A stretch of 64,000 nt of DNA. Origin: Bacillota bacterium. GTDB taxonomy: Bacteria; Bacillota; Clostridia; Oscillospirales; Acutalibacteraceae. The notes beneath the pieces were generated by a model. That model was not told the origin of the DNA. It made no database searches and saw nothing but the letters and a program-made list of their open reading frames with translations. Shown here piece by piece: positions 1-7,437 of the stretch. The DNA is taken from the NCBI GenBank assembly GCA_023416955.1, contig JAEZGM010000027.1:1-64000 (forward strand), given 5' to 3'. Position numbers and translations under genes: made by a program. Numbering within the stretch: position 1 is the first letter of the stretch; each line of letters opens with the position of its first letter.

Positions 1-152
1 GATTTATCCTCAGTTTGTGCTAATTTTACCGCTGCCATCTTAAATTGTTTGTCATATACTGCTCTTTTCATAAACTGGTTCCACCTTTCGCGCTTATCTC
101 GGTGTCCAGTTTATTATACCATCTCCAAAACGGGCTTTTTATTTACTGTCCA
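1..152 (-). mobile_element. IS3-family insertion sequence end (partial, contains 5' part of orfA)
   Basis: Reading leftwards from an ATG at 69-71 gives a peptide starting MKRAVYDKQFKMAAVKLAQT, the typical N-terminus of the helix-turn-helix OrfA of IS3-family transposases. It runs off the left edge of the window. Upstream of this start is a TATAAT-like -10 and then a terminal sequence TGGACAGTAAAT (complement of 141-152) that looks like the terminal inverted repeat, so I place the element boundary near 152. Only about 23 codons are visible, so whether the element is intact cannot be judged. Confidence 0.7.
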
Positions 153-214
153 TTAATTGTGGTTCAGTTCAAAGTCCGGCGGGCATTTGTTTATGTTGAA
201 ATTTACTGACGATG

Positions 215-475
215 TTACGACCGGCCCTTTTTCTGAAAGTAATTCACAATCCACAGCAGAATCACGGCTCCGATAACGGAAACAATTAAGCTCCACAGGT
301 TAAAACCGGTTACACCCGAACCGCCAAGAAGATTGACGACAAATCCTCCGATGAAGGAACCGATGATGCCGACAACAATATTTGCGACCGCGCCCATTTG
401 GGAGTTTTTACCCATGATCATGCTTGCGATCCACCCGGCCAGTGCGCCTAAGATAATCCACGCAAGAATATTCAT
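215..475 (-). CDS. GlsB/YeaQ/YmgE family stress-response membrane protein
   Basis: An 86-residue, almost entirely hydrophobic protein starting MNILAWIILGALAGWIAS, with three transmembrane segments rich in small residues (GIIGSFIGGFVVNLLGG) and a short basic tail ending QKKGRS. This is the pattern of the GlsB/YeaQ/YmgE family of small membrane proteins, which are associated with general stress and have no defined biochemical role. The start at 475 is preceded by AGGAGGT at a good distance; a longer reading frame to 583 has no such site. It is monocistronic and lies about 45 bp after the NrdD-like gene on the same strand. Confidence 0.85.
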   Translation of the reverse strand: MNILAWIILGALAGWIASMIMGKNSQMGAVANIVVGIIGSFIGGFVVNLLGGSGVTGFNLWSLIVSVIGAVILLWIVNYFQKKGRS

Positions 476-519
476 ACAATCAACCTCCTGAATTTTATTT
501 TCCGGAAATGAAAACCCTG

Positions 520-795
520 TTATTGTGCGGAGAGCCCGTGCTTTACTCTGTCTTTTTCCTCCGCACGTTTTGCATTGTTCCAACGGTCGGTGGTGCCGAC
601 AAGGTAACCGGTAATTCTGCGGATGCGCTCAAACGGTACCGCTTCGAAGTCATATGTCAGGTTTACAAAATCACCGTCCGCTTCAATTCTTAAATACTTG
701 AGCGTCTGTCCGGGATTCTTTTCGGTGACATACTGTACATAACCGTCGATTTCTTTTTGACCCAGTTGTTCCCCAACTACTTCAATCTTATTCAT
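520..795 (-). CDS. Small NrdD-C-terminal-like protein (anaerobic ribonucleotide reductase-related)
   Basis: A 91-residue protein. Its second half reads RIRRITGYLVGTTDRWNNAK followed by RAEEKDRVKH. This resembles the C-terminal RVTGYL...WN.GK..E..DR region of class III (anaerobic) ribonucleotide reductases, NrdD. It lacks the large catalytic barrel, the glycyl radical loop and the zinc-binding cysteines, so it cannot be a reductase by itself. Stand-alone proteins of this size occur in clostridia and are often automatically named anaerobic ribonucleoside-triphosphate reductase; their function is unknown to me. The start is an ATG preceded by GGACGGAG. Confidence 0.55.
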   Translation of the reverse strand: MNKIEVVGEQLGQKEIDGYVQYVTEKNPGQTLKYLRIEADGDFVNLTYDFEAVPFERIRRITGYLVGTTDRWNNAKRAEEKDRVKHGLSAQ

Positions 796-906
796 TGTAC
801 TTTACTCCGTCCTTATGCTTATTCGGAAAATCTATCCAAAGTATACTTCCAGAATCAGGATACAACATATTGCGATCAATGTCAATGATAATAATGTTTA
901 TCGATT

Positions 907-1845
907 TTAAACATTTGATAGAATGGACGCGATTTTTGACCGAAGCTCCGCAACTTTGCCCCCGTTGTCAGCGTTGAGGGAGTGAAGCTTATTGAGCAAT
1001 GTATTTACCTGGCTGCTGAGCTCCTGTGCATCGCGGAGTGAATCAACAATTTTTGACCGAACCATCCAGTCGGAAATAAAATCATCAAAGAAGAAGTCTG
1101 TGAATTTCAGAAAATCGTCGATTTCTACCCCCTGATTGGTATTGATTTGCAAATCAGCAAGCTCACTGTGAAAATTACTGAGCAGCCGGTTTACTTCACC
1201 GGAGGAAATGTTTGCTTCATCAATATGGGAGTGCTTCTCAAAATCGGATAGAAGCCCTCCTCCTAAAAGATCCCAGGTACTCCAGCCCTCAGCGGAATCC
1301 AAGTGGTCGATCATACGGCGAATGGCATTCATTACGTTGTTTCCGGCCAAAATCGCTTCGTCGATTTCTTTCGCCCTGGCTTCGCAGGCAGACAGTTCTT
1401 TTTGCAGATTGAAAATTTGTTCGGCGCGGTCGCTGTGCTCGGATAAAATCATGTCCTTCTTTTTCTGTAAGAGCTGCTTATATTTGAATTCGCTTTCCTT
1501 TTTCTCGCTGTATTCCTGCTCCATTTGCGCACGGCGATCTTCTATCGTTCTTATCTGGCTGCGGCATTGTTCCAGCTTTAGCTTTGCGGCAAGCGCTTCC
1601 CGCTCCTCCTTATCAATTCGCTCTTCTCGAGTGCCGAGCAGTGTATATATGAACGACGAAAGCCCGGACTCGCTGATTCTTTCAAAATTCTTATTTTCTT
1701 TCTCCCATTGTTGGCTCAGCAGGGCCTCCTGATTTTTCAGTCGTTCCAGCTGCCGCTTTAAGTCCGAAATCATGGCTTCCAGCTTGCGGGCACGCTCCGT
1801 ATCTGAAGAAAGACGCGCCAATTCACGGTTCATTTCTGTAAACAT
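907..1845 (-). CDS. Coiled-coil protein of unknown function
   Basis: A 312-residue soluble protein. Residues 1-60 and about 75-170 are long charged heptad-rich helices (for example ELARLSSDTERARKLEAMIS), predicting a coiled coil. A conserved-looking motif WSTWDLLGGGLLSDFEKHSH follows near residue 190, then an acidic/aromatic segment FLKFTDFFFDDFISDW and a final helix. There is no signal peptide and no transmembrane segment. The start follows AGGAGGG. It begins 12 bp after the DUF2500 gene on the same strand, so the two are likely co-transcribed. I do not recognise a characterised homologue. Confidence 0.75.
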   Translation of the reverse strand: MFTEMNRELARLSSDTERARKLEAMISDLKRQLERLKNQEALLSQQWEKENKNFERISESGLSSFIYTLLGTREERIDKEEREALAAKLKLEQCRSQIRTIEDRRAQMEQEYSEKKESEFKYKQLLQKKKDMILSEHSDRAEQIFNLQKELSACEARAKEIDEAILAGNNVMNAIRRMIDHLDSAEGWSTWDLLGGGLLSDFEKHSHIDEANISSGEVNRLLSNFHSELADLQINTNQGVEIDDFLKFTDFFFDDFISDWMVRSKIVDSLRDAQELSSQVNTLLNKLHSLNADNGGKVAELRSKIASILSNV

Positions 1846-1857
1846 AATACCCTCCTG

Positions 1858-2250
1858 CTATTCCAAACTGCGGTCAAAACGACGATAGCGTGTGCCCTGA
1901 AAGGTCAGTCTGCCCCGGTCGCCTTCCGCAAGCATTGCATACTCAGACGCCTGAATCCGGAACTCGAGCCGGTCACCGCTTTCCACTTGAAATGTGGCGT
2001 AGTAGCTGGTGTCGGCAGTGGTATAGCTGGACGACATATTGTCTGTTCCGTCTTGATGCGTATGGTGCCGGACGTCGACACGTTTGGCAACTACCTGTGC
2101 CTCAACAGTCAGAACGGGGGAGTGATTGTTTTTGTTCCATTGAGTAACAGATTTTACGATGGTTATAATAATCACAACAGAGACTAATATAAAAACCGCA
2201 AGAGAAAGAAACGGAAATACTCCCATTCCGTCATAAGGATTCACTATCAT
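1858..2250 (-). CDS. DUF2500-family membrane protein
   Basis: A 130-residue protein with one N-terminal transmembrane helix (residues about 12-32, FPFLSLAVFILVSVVIIITI). An extracytoplasmic beta-rich domain follows, in which VEAQVVAKRVDVRHH, YYATFQVESGDRLEF and the final AEGDRGRLTFQGTRYRRF match the DUF2500 layout. The function is unknown in the family. It is the upstream gene of a two-gene unit with the coiled-coil protein at 907-1845. Confidence 0.8.
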   Translation of the reverse strand: MIVNPYDGMGVFPFLSLAVFILVSVVIIITIVKSVTQWNKNNHSPVLTVEAQVVAKRVDVRHHTHQDGTDNMSSSYTTADTSYYATFQVESGDRLEFRIQASEYAMLAEGDRGRLTFQGTRYRRFDRSLE

Positions 2251-2281
2251 AATCGCAGCTCCATTCTCTCTTATTTATTTT

Positions 2282-2384
2282 TATAGTCAGTTCACTTTAG
2301 AAAACATCCAAGAAACAAGCGCAAAATCTTTGAAATGAATTTCACGCTCGGAGATTGGCTCTGTTTTCAAATGAACTGACTATA
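2282..2384. mobile_element. MITE copy 1 (~103 bp, terminal inverted repeats)
   Basis: The segment begins TATAGTCAGTTCACTTTAG and ends CAAATGAACTGACTATA, giving roughly 20-bp imperfect terminal inverted repeats. A second copy in the opposite orientation is at 8335-8439; aligned head to tail, the two match along nearly their whole length, including the inner part. There is no coding capacity. Termini with TA at both ends suggest insertion into a TA dinucleotide, as for MITEs mobilised by IS630/mariner-type transposases; that part is inference. Confidence 0.75.
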
Positions 2385-2568
2385 TTATAGTGCAACGGCC
2401 TGTTGAATCCAATAGGGAATTATAGCAAAAGAGGTACTGTGTTTTTGTGACTTTCACTGGGACGGGTTTATATAATCAGAACAGCCGCCTAAATTTACCG
2501 GGAATAATATGCTTGCAATCGAAAAACTCTCTCAATTAATTTATTTTTTACAAACGAGACCGAATCTA

Positions 2569-2597
2569 TTGTGTTTTCACAAAGTGATTGTTATAAT
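2569..2597 (+). promoter_or_regulatory. Sigma-A-type promoter of the SDR gene
   Basis: TTGTGT at 2569-2574 and TATAAT at 2592-2597 are separated by exactly 17 bp. They are about 33 bp upstream of the start codon at 2631, leaving room for a short leader and the GATAGGAG ribosome binding site. Confidence 0.55.
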
Positions 2598-2630
2598 TAT
2601 AACAAAATTAAAACAGATAGGAGTATTAAA

Positions 2631-3398
2631 ATGAGCAAATTATTTGACTTGACAGGAAAATTCGCTATTGTAACAGGCGCTTCCTCAGGCCTCGGCAGAC
2701 AGTTTGCGCTCGCTCTGGCGCGTGAAGGCGCTAACATAGCAATCGTTGCCCGCCGTGTAGACCGTCTGGAGCAAGTAAAAAAAGAAATCGAAGCTTTGGG
2801 CGTGCAGTGCTATACACATAAATGTGATGTGACAAAACCGGAAGAAATCTCTCAGACCGTTACGGACGTGAAAGAGCATTTCGGCCGAATCGACATTCTG
2901 GTAAACAATGCGGGCCTCGGCCTGGCTGATGCCGCGCAGAACACATCCGATGAGATGTGGCTCAGAATGATGGACACCAACATTAACGGCGTCTTTTTCT
3001 TTGCCCGTGAGGTAGGCCGCGTCATGGTAGAGCAGCATTACGGCAAGATTATCAATATCGGCTCCATTCATTCTACGGTTGCGATGCCGGGCTCACCGCT
3101 TTCCGCTTATGCGACGACAAAAGGTGCTGTCCTGATGATGACAAAGGCACTCGCAAACGAATGGGCGAAATGCGGTATTACCGTGAATGCCATTGGCCCG
3201 GCTTACTTCCCGAGTGAAATGACCGCGGGCGTTCTTGGGGACGAAGCGGGAAATAGCGCCATCAGCACTCTGTGCCCGATGGGAAGACCCGGTCGCGACG
3301 GCGAGCTGGACGGCGCCGTGGTTTACTTCGCTTCCGATGCCTCCACTTACACAACCGGTCAGTTGCTGCAGGTTGACGGCGGCTGGACAACCGTTTGA
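2631..3398 (+). CDS. SDR family NAD(P)-dependent oxidoreductase
   Basis: A 255-residue short-chain dehydrogenase/reductase. It shows the dinucleotide-binding motif TGASSGLG (near residue 15), the NNAG motif, a catalytic serine in IGSIHS, the YxxxK pair in SAYATTKGAV, and a C-terminal VDGGWTTV. The length and ending match classical SDRs of the gluconate 5-dehydrogenase / 3-oxoacyl-ACP reductase type, but the substrate cannot be read from sequence. The ATG at 2631 follows GATAGGAG; an in-frame upstream start at 2571 would lie inside the promoter. It stands alone with its own promoter and terminator. Confidence 0.9.
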   Translation: MSKLFDLTGKFAIVTGASSGLGRQFALALAREGANIAIVARRVDRLEQVKKEIEALGVQCYTHKCDVTKPEEISQTVTDVKEHFGRIDILVNNAGLGLADAAQNTSDEMWLRMMDTNINGVFFFAREVGRVMVEQHYGKIINIGSIHSTVAMPGSPLSAYATTKGAVLMMTKALANEWAKCGITVNAIGPAYFPSEMTAGVLGDEAGNSAISTLCPMGRPGRDGELDGAVVYFASDASTYTTGQLLQVDGGWTTV

Positions 3399-3413
3399 TT
3401 TTCCTTTGCTTTC

Positions 3414-3444
3414 AAACACCGCACGGATGCCGTGCGGTGTTTTT
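3414..3444 (+). terminator. Rho-independent terminator of the SDR gene
   Basis: A 12-bp stem, AACACCGCACGG / CCGTGCGGTGTT, with a very short loop and a following T run, 16 bp after the stop codon. Confidence 0.85.
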
Positions 3445-3481
3445 ACTTATCAGACTTTGATTTAGGGGAATTACGCGGCGT

Positions 3482-3650
3482 TTTGAGAGGAATTATGGGT
3501 AGCTATAAAAATAAAGAAGGTATTGCAAAATGAATTTGTATTCATTTTGCAATACCTTCTTTATGAAAAATTGCTTATAGGTCGTCATTAAACCCACAAG
3601 CAATTTTTCGGCCTTGTCGATATATTCATCCATTGTGCAACAGCCGCTAC
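3482..3650 (+). repeat. Dispersed intergenic repeat with 54-bp palindrome, copy A
   Basis: At the core is a near-perfect palindrome at 3511-3564 (ATAAAGAAGGTATTGCAAAA ... and its complement). Flanking sequence on both sides (TTTGAGAGGAAT before it; GAAAAATTG, TCATTA, ACCCACA and ATTGTGCAAC after it) recurs around the palindrome at 10268-10320. The repeated unit is therefore larger than the hairpin. It sits between two convergent genes and can act as a bidirectional terminator. Confidence 0.75.
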
Positions 3651-3654
3651 AGCT

Positions 3655-4086
3655 TTAAGTCTCTTCGCCGATGGGGTCGTTTATGAAAGTGGCCAGCCTG
3701 AATTCATGCCGGTGACCGTCAACCTCTGTAGTAACGGATTCCAGAAAATGGACATGTCTGTCTCCCACCTTAATTGCTCCGCCTGTTCTACCTCTAAATT
3801 CATGAAAGTGGTCTTCATAAAAATCCGTTCTGAATTTTACTTCGTGAATATGATCGTGTTTCCCGACCGGAATGGCTTCTCCGGTTACGGTCGCGAACCG
3901 ATGGTTATGGGGATCTTCTTTCCGCTCCGCAATTTCAACGCTGCCCTGGACTTCGTGAACGTGTTTCTGCTTTTTCGGTTTTGGAGGGAAATAGCATGGC
4001 GGGCAATCACAGCGGCGCTTTTGCTCTTCAATATATGAACGATACGAATATCTATCATTTTTGTCTGCGCAACGATATAAACTCAT
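3655..4086 (-). CDS. YmaF-family histidine-rich protein
   Basis: A 143-residue protein with repeated histidine motifs: KHVHEVQGSVEIAER, HNHRFATVTGEA, HDHIHEVKFRTDF, DHFHEFRGRTGGAI, HVHFLESVTT and GHRHEFRLATFI. This is the pattern of the YmaF family (known from Bacillus). There is a Cys pair (CDCPPC) near residue 27. Histidine pairs suggest metal binding, but no function is established. The ATG at 4086 follows GGAGGTG. Confidence 0.8.
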   Translation of the reverse strand: MSLYRCADKNDRYSYRSYIEEQKRRCDCPPCYFPPKPKKQKHVHEVQGSVEIAERKEDPHNHRFATVTGEAIPVGKHDHIHEVKFRTDFYEDHFHEFRGRTGGAIKVGDRHVHFLESVTTEVDGHRHEFRLATFINDPIGEET

Positions 4087-4231
4087 AAATTCACCTCCGT
4101 TGCAGACTGGTACATATTATGTTTGTGCTCTATTGCTTGTCAATATGGCGGCAAAGAAAGCGAATATCACAATAAGGTCACAAAGAAGCGGCTCCCACCG
4201 TGCAAGAGCCCCAGATGATAAAAAATTATAA

Positions 4232-4264
4232 GAAAAAGCCTGTTGCTAAATTAGCAACAGGCTT
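4232..4264 (-). terminator. Terminator downstream of tRNA-Trp
   Basis: A stem GCCTGTTGCTA / TAGCAACAGGC followed, in the leftward direction, by a T-rich run (complement of AGAAAAA). It directly follows the 3' end of the tRNA. Confidence 0.8.
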
Positions 4265-4269
4265 GAAAA

Positions 4270-4345
4270 TGGCAGGGGCAGAAGGACTTGAACCCTCGGC
4301 ACGTGGTTTTGGAGACCACTGCTCTACCAACTGAGCTATACCCCT
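4270..4345 (-). tRNA. tRNA-Trp (anticodon CCA)
   Basis: A 76-nt cloverleaf: acceptor AGGGGTA pairs with TGCCCCT, the D-arm is GCTCAGTTGGTAGAGC, the anticodon loop contains CCA at 4310-4312 (reading leftwards), and the T-arm is GAGGGTTCAAGTCCTTC. The 3' CCA is encoded (complement of TGG at 4270-4272). Confidence 0.95.
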
Positions 4346-4377
4346 ATATATTGACACAAATTTAAACTGCGGATATA

Positions 4378-4406
4378 ATATTACCATCTTATGTATCCCA
4401 TGTCAA
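4378..4406 (-). promoter_or_regulatory. Promoter of tRNA-Trp
   Basis: Read leftwards: TTGACA (complement of 4401-4406), a 17-bp spacer, then TAATAT (4378-4383), about 33 bp upstream of the first tRNA base. Confidence 0.55.
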
Positions 4407-4450
4407 TATAAATAATTGAAATACCGACGGCTAAAGTTCCGAGTTTGGTC

Positions 4451-4479
4451 TTGACAGATGCCAATGCGATATGTATAAT
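4451..4479 (+). promoter_or_regulatory. Promoter of rpsU
   Basis: Perfect consensus boxes: TTGACA at 4451-4456 and TATAAT at 4474-4479 with a 17-bp spacer, 61 bp upstream of the rpsU start codon. Confidence 0.75.
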
Positions 4480-4539
4480 TATTTTTATGTAATATGTTTA
4501 CTAATACCCCTGCCTGGCGGCGGATGGGAGGGAAAATAA

Positions 4540-4716
4540 ATGGCTGAGATTAGAATAAAAGACAACGAGTCCTTGGACAGTGCTCTTAGAAGATTTAAAA
4601 AGCAGTGCGCAAGATCGGGTGTTATTGCTGAGGTTCGCAAAAGAGAAGCTTATGAAAAGCCTTCTGTAAAGCGTAAAAAGAAGTCCGAAGCAGCCCGTAA
4701 ACGTAAGTTTAAGTAA
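4540..4716 (+). CDS. rpsU: 30S ribosomal protein S21
   Basis: A 58-residue basic protein beginning MAEIRIKDNESLDSALRRFK and ending in a Lys/Arg-rich tail (KRKKKSEAARKRKFK), the standard S21 sequence. It binds the 30S platform near the anti-Shine-Dalgarno region of 16S rRNA. The ATG follows GGGAGGG. It has a consensus promoter and its own terminator, so it appears to be expressed independently of the downstream yqeG-aroQ-efp genes. Confidence 0.95.
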   Translation: MAEIRIKDNESLDSALRRFKKQCARSGVIAEVRKREAYEKPSVKRKKKSEAARKRKFK

Positions 4717-4741
4717 GTGACTCAATACAAAACGGATTGGA

Positions 4742-4767
4742 AAAGCGGGCTTTCAGCCCGCTTTTTT
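4742..4767 (+). terminator. Terminator of rpsU
   Basis: A compact stem AAGCGGGC / GCCCGCTT with the loop TTTCA, followed by a T run, 26 bp after the rpsU stop. Confidence 0.9.
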
Positions 4768-4813
4768 AGCCTGATTTTATGTGTCGCAAAACGGTGAAAC
4801 GGAGGATGCTTCT

Positions 4814-5329
4814 GTGGCGTTGTTTCTGCCTTCTGCCGCTGTTGACAAGGTTACCGAGATTACGCCGCAGATGGTCCGCTCAATGAAAGCCTGCGCGCTT
4901 ATTTTGGATGTGGACAATACGTTGGCGGAAAATGGCTCCCAGGTTCCGTTGGAAGGTGCTTTGGACTGGGTAAAGTTCATGCGTGCGCAAGACGTTAAAA
5001 TTATTATACTTTCAAACAATCATGCCGCGCGTGTCGCCCCGTTTGCCGCGCAGTTTGAGCTGCCCTTTCTGTCGATGGCGATGAAGCCCCTGCCGTTCGG
5101 TTACCACCGTGCGGCGAGAGAGCTGGGGGTTCGCCCCCGTGATGCCGTCGTTGTGGGTGACCAGATTTTTACCGATGTTTTGGGTGCAAATCTTGCGTTT
5201 ATGAAATCCATTTTGCTGGTACCGGTCAAAGGAGAGGAGTCGGCTTCCTTTATCGTCCGCCGAAGATTGGAAAAACCGCTTCGCAGGTATATTGTATCAT
5301 CGCGCCGCGGAAGGAAATACTTTGAATAA
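4814..5329 (+). CDS. YqeG-family HAD-IIIA phosphatase
   Basis: A 171-residue HAD-superfamily hydrolase. Motif I is DVDNTL (Asp32 and Asp34), motif II is in ILSNN, and motif III/IV is in VVVGDQIFTDVLGANLAF. This is the YqeG arrangement without a cap domain. Family members are small phosphatases of uncertain substrate, often next to shikimate or EF-P genes. I prefer the GTG start at 4814 because GGAGG sits nine bases upstream; an earlier GTG at 4781 lacks a site. The gene is followed by aroQ after 13 bp, implying one transcript. Confidence 0.85.
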   Translation: MALFLPSAAVDKVTEITPQMVRSMKACALILDVDNTLAENGSQVPLEGALDWVKFMRAQDVKIIILSNNHAARVAPFAAQFELPFLSMAMKPLPFGYHRAARELGVRPRDAVVVGDQIFTDVLGANLAFMKSILLVPVKGEESASFIVRRRLEKPLRRYIVSSRRGRKYFE

Positions 5330-5342
5330 AGGATGTTGAAGA

Positions 5343-5777
5343 ATGGGCAAAAAAGTTTTGATTCTGCTCGGGCCGAACCTCAATTTTGTTGGGATACGCG
5401 AAAAAGGTGTATACGGCGACGAAACTGCGGAAAGCATTAACGCCCAGATTCAGGATGCCGCGGGAAAGCTTGGGTACGAGTGCGATATTTTTCAGTCGAA
5501 TCACGAGGGTGACCTGATTGATAAAATCCAGTCCGCGCGCGGAGTTTACGACGGCGTAATCATTAACGCCGGCGCTCTGACGCATTACAGCTACGCGCTG
5601 CGCGACGCGATTTCCAGCGTTCGGATTCCGTTTATTGAAACACATATGAGCAACATTTATGCACGCGAGGAATTTCGGCATACCAGCGTGATTTCCGCTG
5701 TTTGCGTCGGTCAAATCTCTGGTTTCGGCAAAACAAGTTATTTTCTTGCTCTTGCCGCGCTGAAAGACCTGATGTAG
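5343..5777 (+). CDS. aroQ: Type II 3-dehydroquinate dehydratase
   Basis: A 144-residue protein that dehydrates 3-dehydroquinate to 3-dehydroshikimate in the shikimate pathway. The type II signature is present: GPNLNFVGIRE with catalytic Arg19 and Tyr24 (GVYG), QSNHEGDLIDKIQ, IINAGALTHYSYALRDAI, ETHMSNIYAREEFRHTS and GQISGFGKTSY. The length is normal for the dodecameric enzyme. It lies between yqeG and efp on the same strand, and no other aro gene is in the window. Confidence 0.95.
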   Translation: MGKKVLILLGPNLNFVGIREKGVYGDETAESINAQIQDAAGKLGYECDIFQSNHEGDLIDKIQSARGVYDGVIINAGALTHYSYALRDAISSVRIPFIETHMSNIYAREEFRHTSVISAVCVGQISGFGKTSYFLALAALKDLM

Positions 5778-5851
5778 ACAAGAAATCTCTTGAAAAAACT
5801 CATAAAATATTATAAGATAATACTAGGAATTTATTTTTGGAGGATTATACC

Positions 5852-6409
5852 ATGATATCTGCTGGCGATTTCAGAAATGGCGTGACATTTGAAATGGATG
5901 GAAACGTCGTTTCCATTATAGAATTTCAGCATGTCAAGCCAGGCAAGGGCGCGGCTTTCGTCCGCACCAAAATTAGAAATGTAATTACCGGTGCCGTGAC
6001 GGAAAGAACATTCAACCCCAACGACAAATATCCGACCGCGTTCATTGAGCGCAAGGAAATGCAGTACCTTTACAGCGACGGCGACCTTTTTTACTTTATG
6101 GACAATGAGACGTTTGAACAAATTCCGATCAACAGGAATGTTTTGGGCGACAATTTCAAGTTCGTGAAAGAGAATATGGAGTGCAAGGTGCTTTCCTATA
6201 AGGGAAATGTTTTCGGGGTTGAGCCGCCGAACTTCGTCGAACTCCAAATTGTAAAAACCGACCCGGGCTTCAAGGGCGATACAGCGACAAACGCGACCAA
6301 ACCCGCCGAACTGGAAACCGGGGCAGAAATCAGAGTGCCTTTGTTTATTGACGAAGGCGAAACAATCAGAATTGACACCCGTACAGGCGAATATATGGAG
6401 CGCGCATAA
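5852..6409 (+). CDS. efp: Elongation factor P
   Basis: A 185-residue protein with the three beta-barrel domains of EF-P, which relieves ribosome stalling at polyproline. The tip lysine is in HVKPGKGAAF (Lys32). The ending DTRTGEYMERA matches the usual IDTRTGEYLERA. The start ATG at 5852 follows GGAGG; an in-frame upstream ATG at 5837 has no site. I see no dedicated Lys32-modification genes nearby. Confidence 0.97.
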   Translation: MISAGDFRNGVTFEMDGNVVSIIEFQHVKPGKGAAFVRTKIRNVITGAVTERTFNPNDKYPTAFIERKEMQYLYSDGDLFYFMDNETFEQIPINRNVLGDNFKFVKENMECKVLSYKGNVFGVEPPNFVELQIVKTDPGFKGDTATNATKPAELETGAEIRVPLFIDEGETIRIDTRTGEYMERA

Positions 6410-6465
6410 CCAATACTATGTGTAATCTTCATATTTCCTGATCGGATTAAAGTAGGAGGTATTCA

Positions 6466-6915
6466 ATGACTAATACAGAAAAAGTAGCCTACATCCGCGG
6501 CTTAGCCGAAGGCCTTGAATTGGATGGCAGTAAAAAGGAAGTTAAGGTTTTGAACGCGATTATCGAATTGCTGGACGACCTTTCCGTTTCCTTTTCCGAT
6601 CTGCAGAGCGACCTGAACGACGTTGCGGAGCAAGTCGATGAGGTGGATGCGGATTTGGGTTCCCTGGAAGAGGATTTTTACGGCGAATGCGATGACGACT
6701 GTGATTGCTGCAGCGACGAAGATGACGACGACGATGAAGACGAGGACGGCTGCTATTACGAAGTAACGTGCCCCAATTGCCAGGAATCAATTTGTCTGTC
6801 TGAGGAAATCATTGAAGATGGTCAGATTGACTGCCCGAATTGCGGCGAGACTTTGGAATTTGACTTCGAAGATGAGTGCGATTGCGACGATTGCCATCAT
6901 GATCACGAACACTGA
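6466..6915 (+). CDS. CD1247-type acidic zinc-ribbon protein
   Basis: A 149-residue protein. The N-terminal helix (TEKVAYIRGLAEGLELDGSK) matches the CD1247 N-terminal domain found in Clostridia. A very acidic, Cys-containing stretch follows (GECDDDCDCCSDEDDDDDED), then a zinc-ribbon with CPNC and CPNC pairs about 27 residues apart, and a Cys/His-rich tail ending CDCDDCHHDHEH. Metal binding is very likely; the role is unknown. It follows efp by 56 bp on the same strand and is closed by a terminator hairpin. Confidence 0.8.
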   Translation: MTNTEKVAYIRGLAEGLELDGSKKEVKVLNAIIELLDDLSVSFSDLQSDLNDVAEQVDEVDADLGSLEEDFYGECDDDCDCCSDEDDDDDEDEDGCYYEVTCPNCQESICLSEEIIEDGQIDCPNCGETLEFDFEDECDCDDCHHDHEH

Positions 6916-6940
6916 TCTTACCTAATTAAATAGCATTGAG

Positions 6941-6975
6941 AAACCCGTCTTTCGCTTTAAGCGGAAGGCGGGTTT
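6941..6975 (+). terminator. Terminator of the efp / CD1247-like unit
   Basis: A 15-bp imperfect stem, AAACCCGTCTTTCGC / GCGGAAGGCGGGTTT, 25 bp after the stop codon. The trailing T run is short. Confidence 0.65.
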
Positions 6976-7107
6976 CGTCCGTCCTGAATGTTGCGTTGGT
7001 GCATTGTCCGGGCGCGCGACTGATAATACGGATGCCCAATATTATTTGCAGGGATGGGTAGGCCAAGGAACTGTACGATAGTTTCAGCAGGAAGTTCGGT
7101 GCCTTCT

Positions 7108-7274
7108 GCTGCAAGATTATCACCAGAAATCAGAAATTTTTGAGCCTGATGCACATGGAAAGCTGTAAGCATCTGGTAGAGGATACAGCTGGAATTTTGG
7201 TGGATATCATTTATGAGCATGAAGAACTTCTGATTAGTACGGAGCAGTTCGGTTTGGAAGAACTAACTGCCTAA
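7108..7274 (+). pseudogene. Possible remnant of an unidentified gene
   Basis: In the 520 bp between the CD1247-like gene and the hemolysin III gene, one frame reads openly for about 54 codons to a TAA at 7272. Pieces are CKIITRNQKFLSLMHMESCK and ILVDIIYEHEELLISTEQFG. It has no ribosome binding site and the same direction contains stops just upstream, so it looks like the 3' end of a decayed gene. I do not recognise the family. Confidence 0.3.
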
Positions 7275-7437
7275 TCAGGCAGCCCGGCTTGCCATGTTTT
7301 CGATAAGATGCCCCATAAATCATTCTTGACAAATTTTCGTGACTGAATTACACTATCTTTATTATCCGATTTGAATGAGTGTTGATAGTGTTCGAAGATA
7401 TGTGTTGCTTCATGGAACTGTTAGGAGTGGTGAAAAC

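Noticed and set aside
4781..4813. Upstream GTG start for the YqeG-like protein
   Set aside because: It lacks a ribosome binding site, whereas GTG at 4814 has GGAGG at the normal distance and gives the usual family N-terminus.
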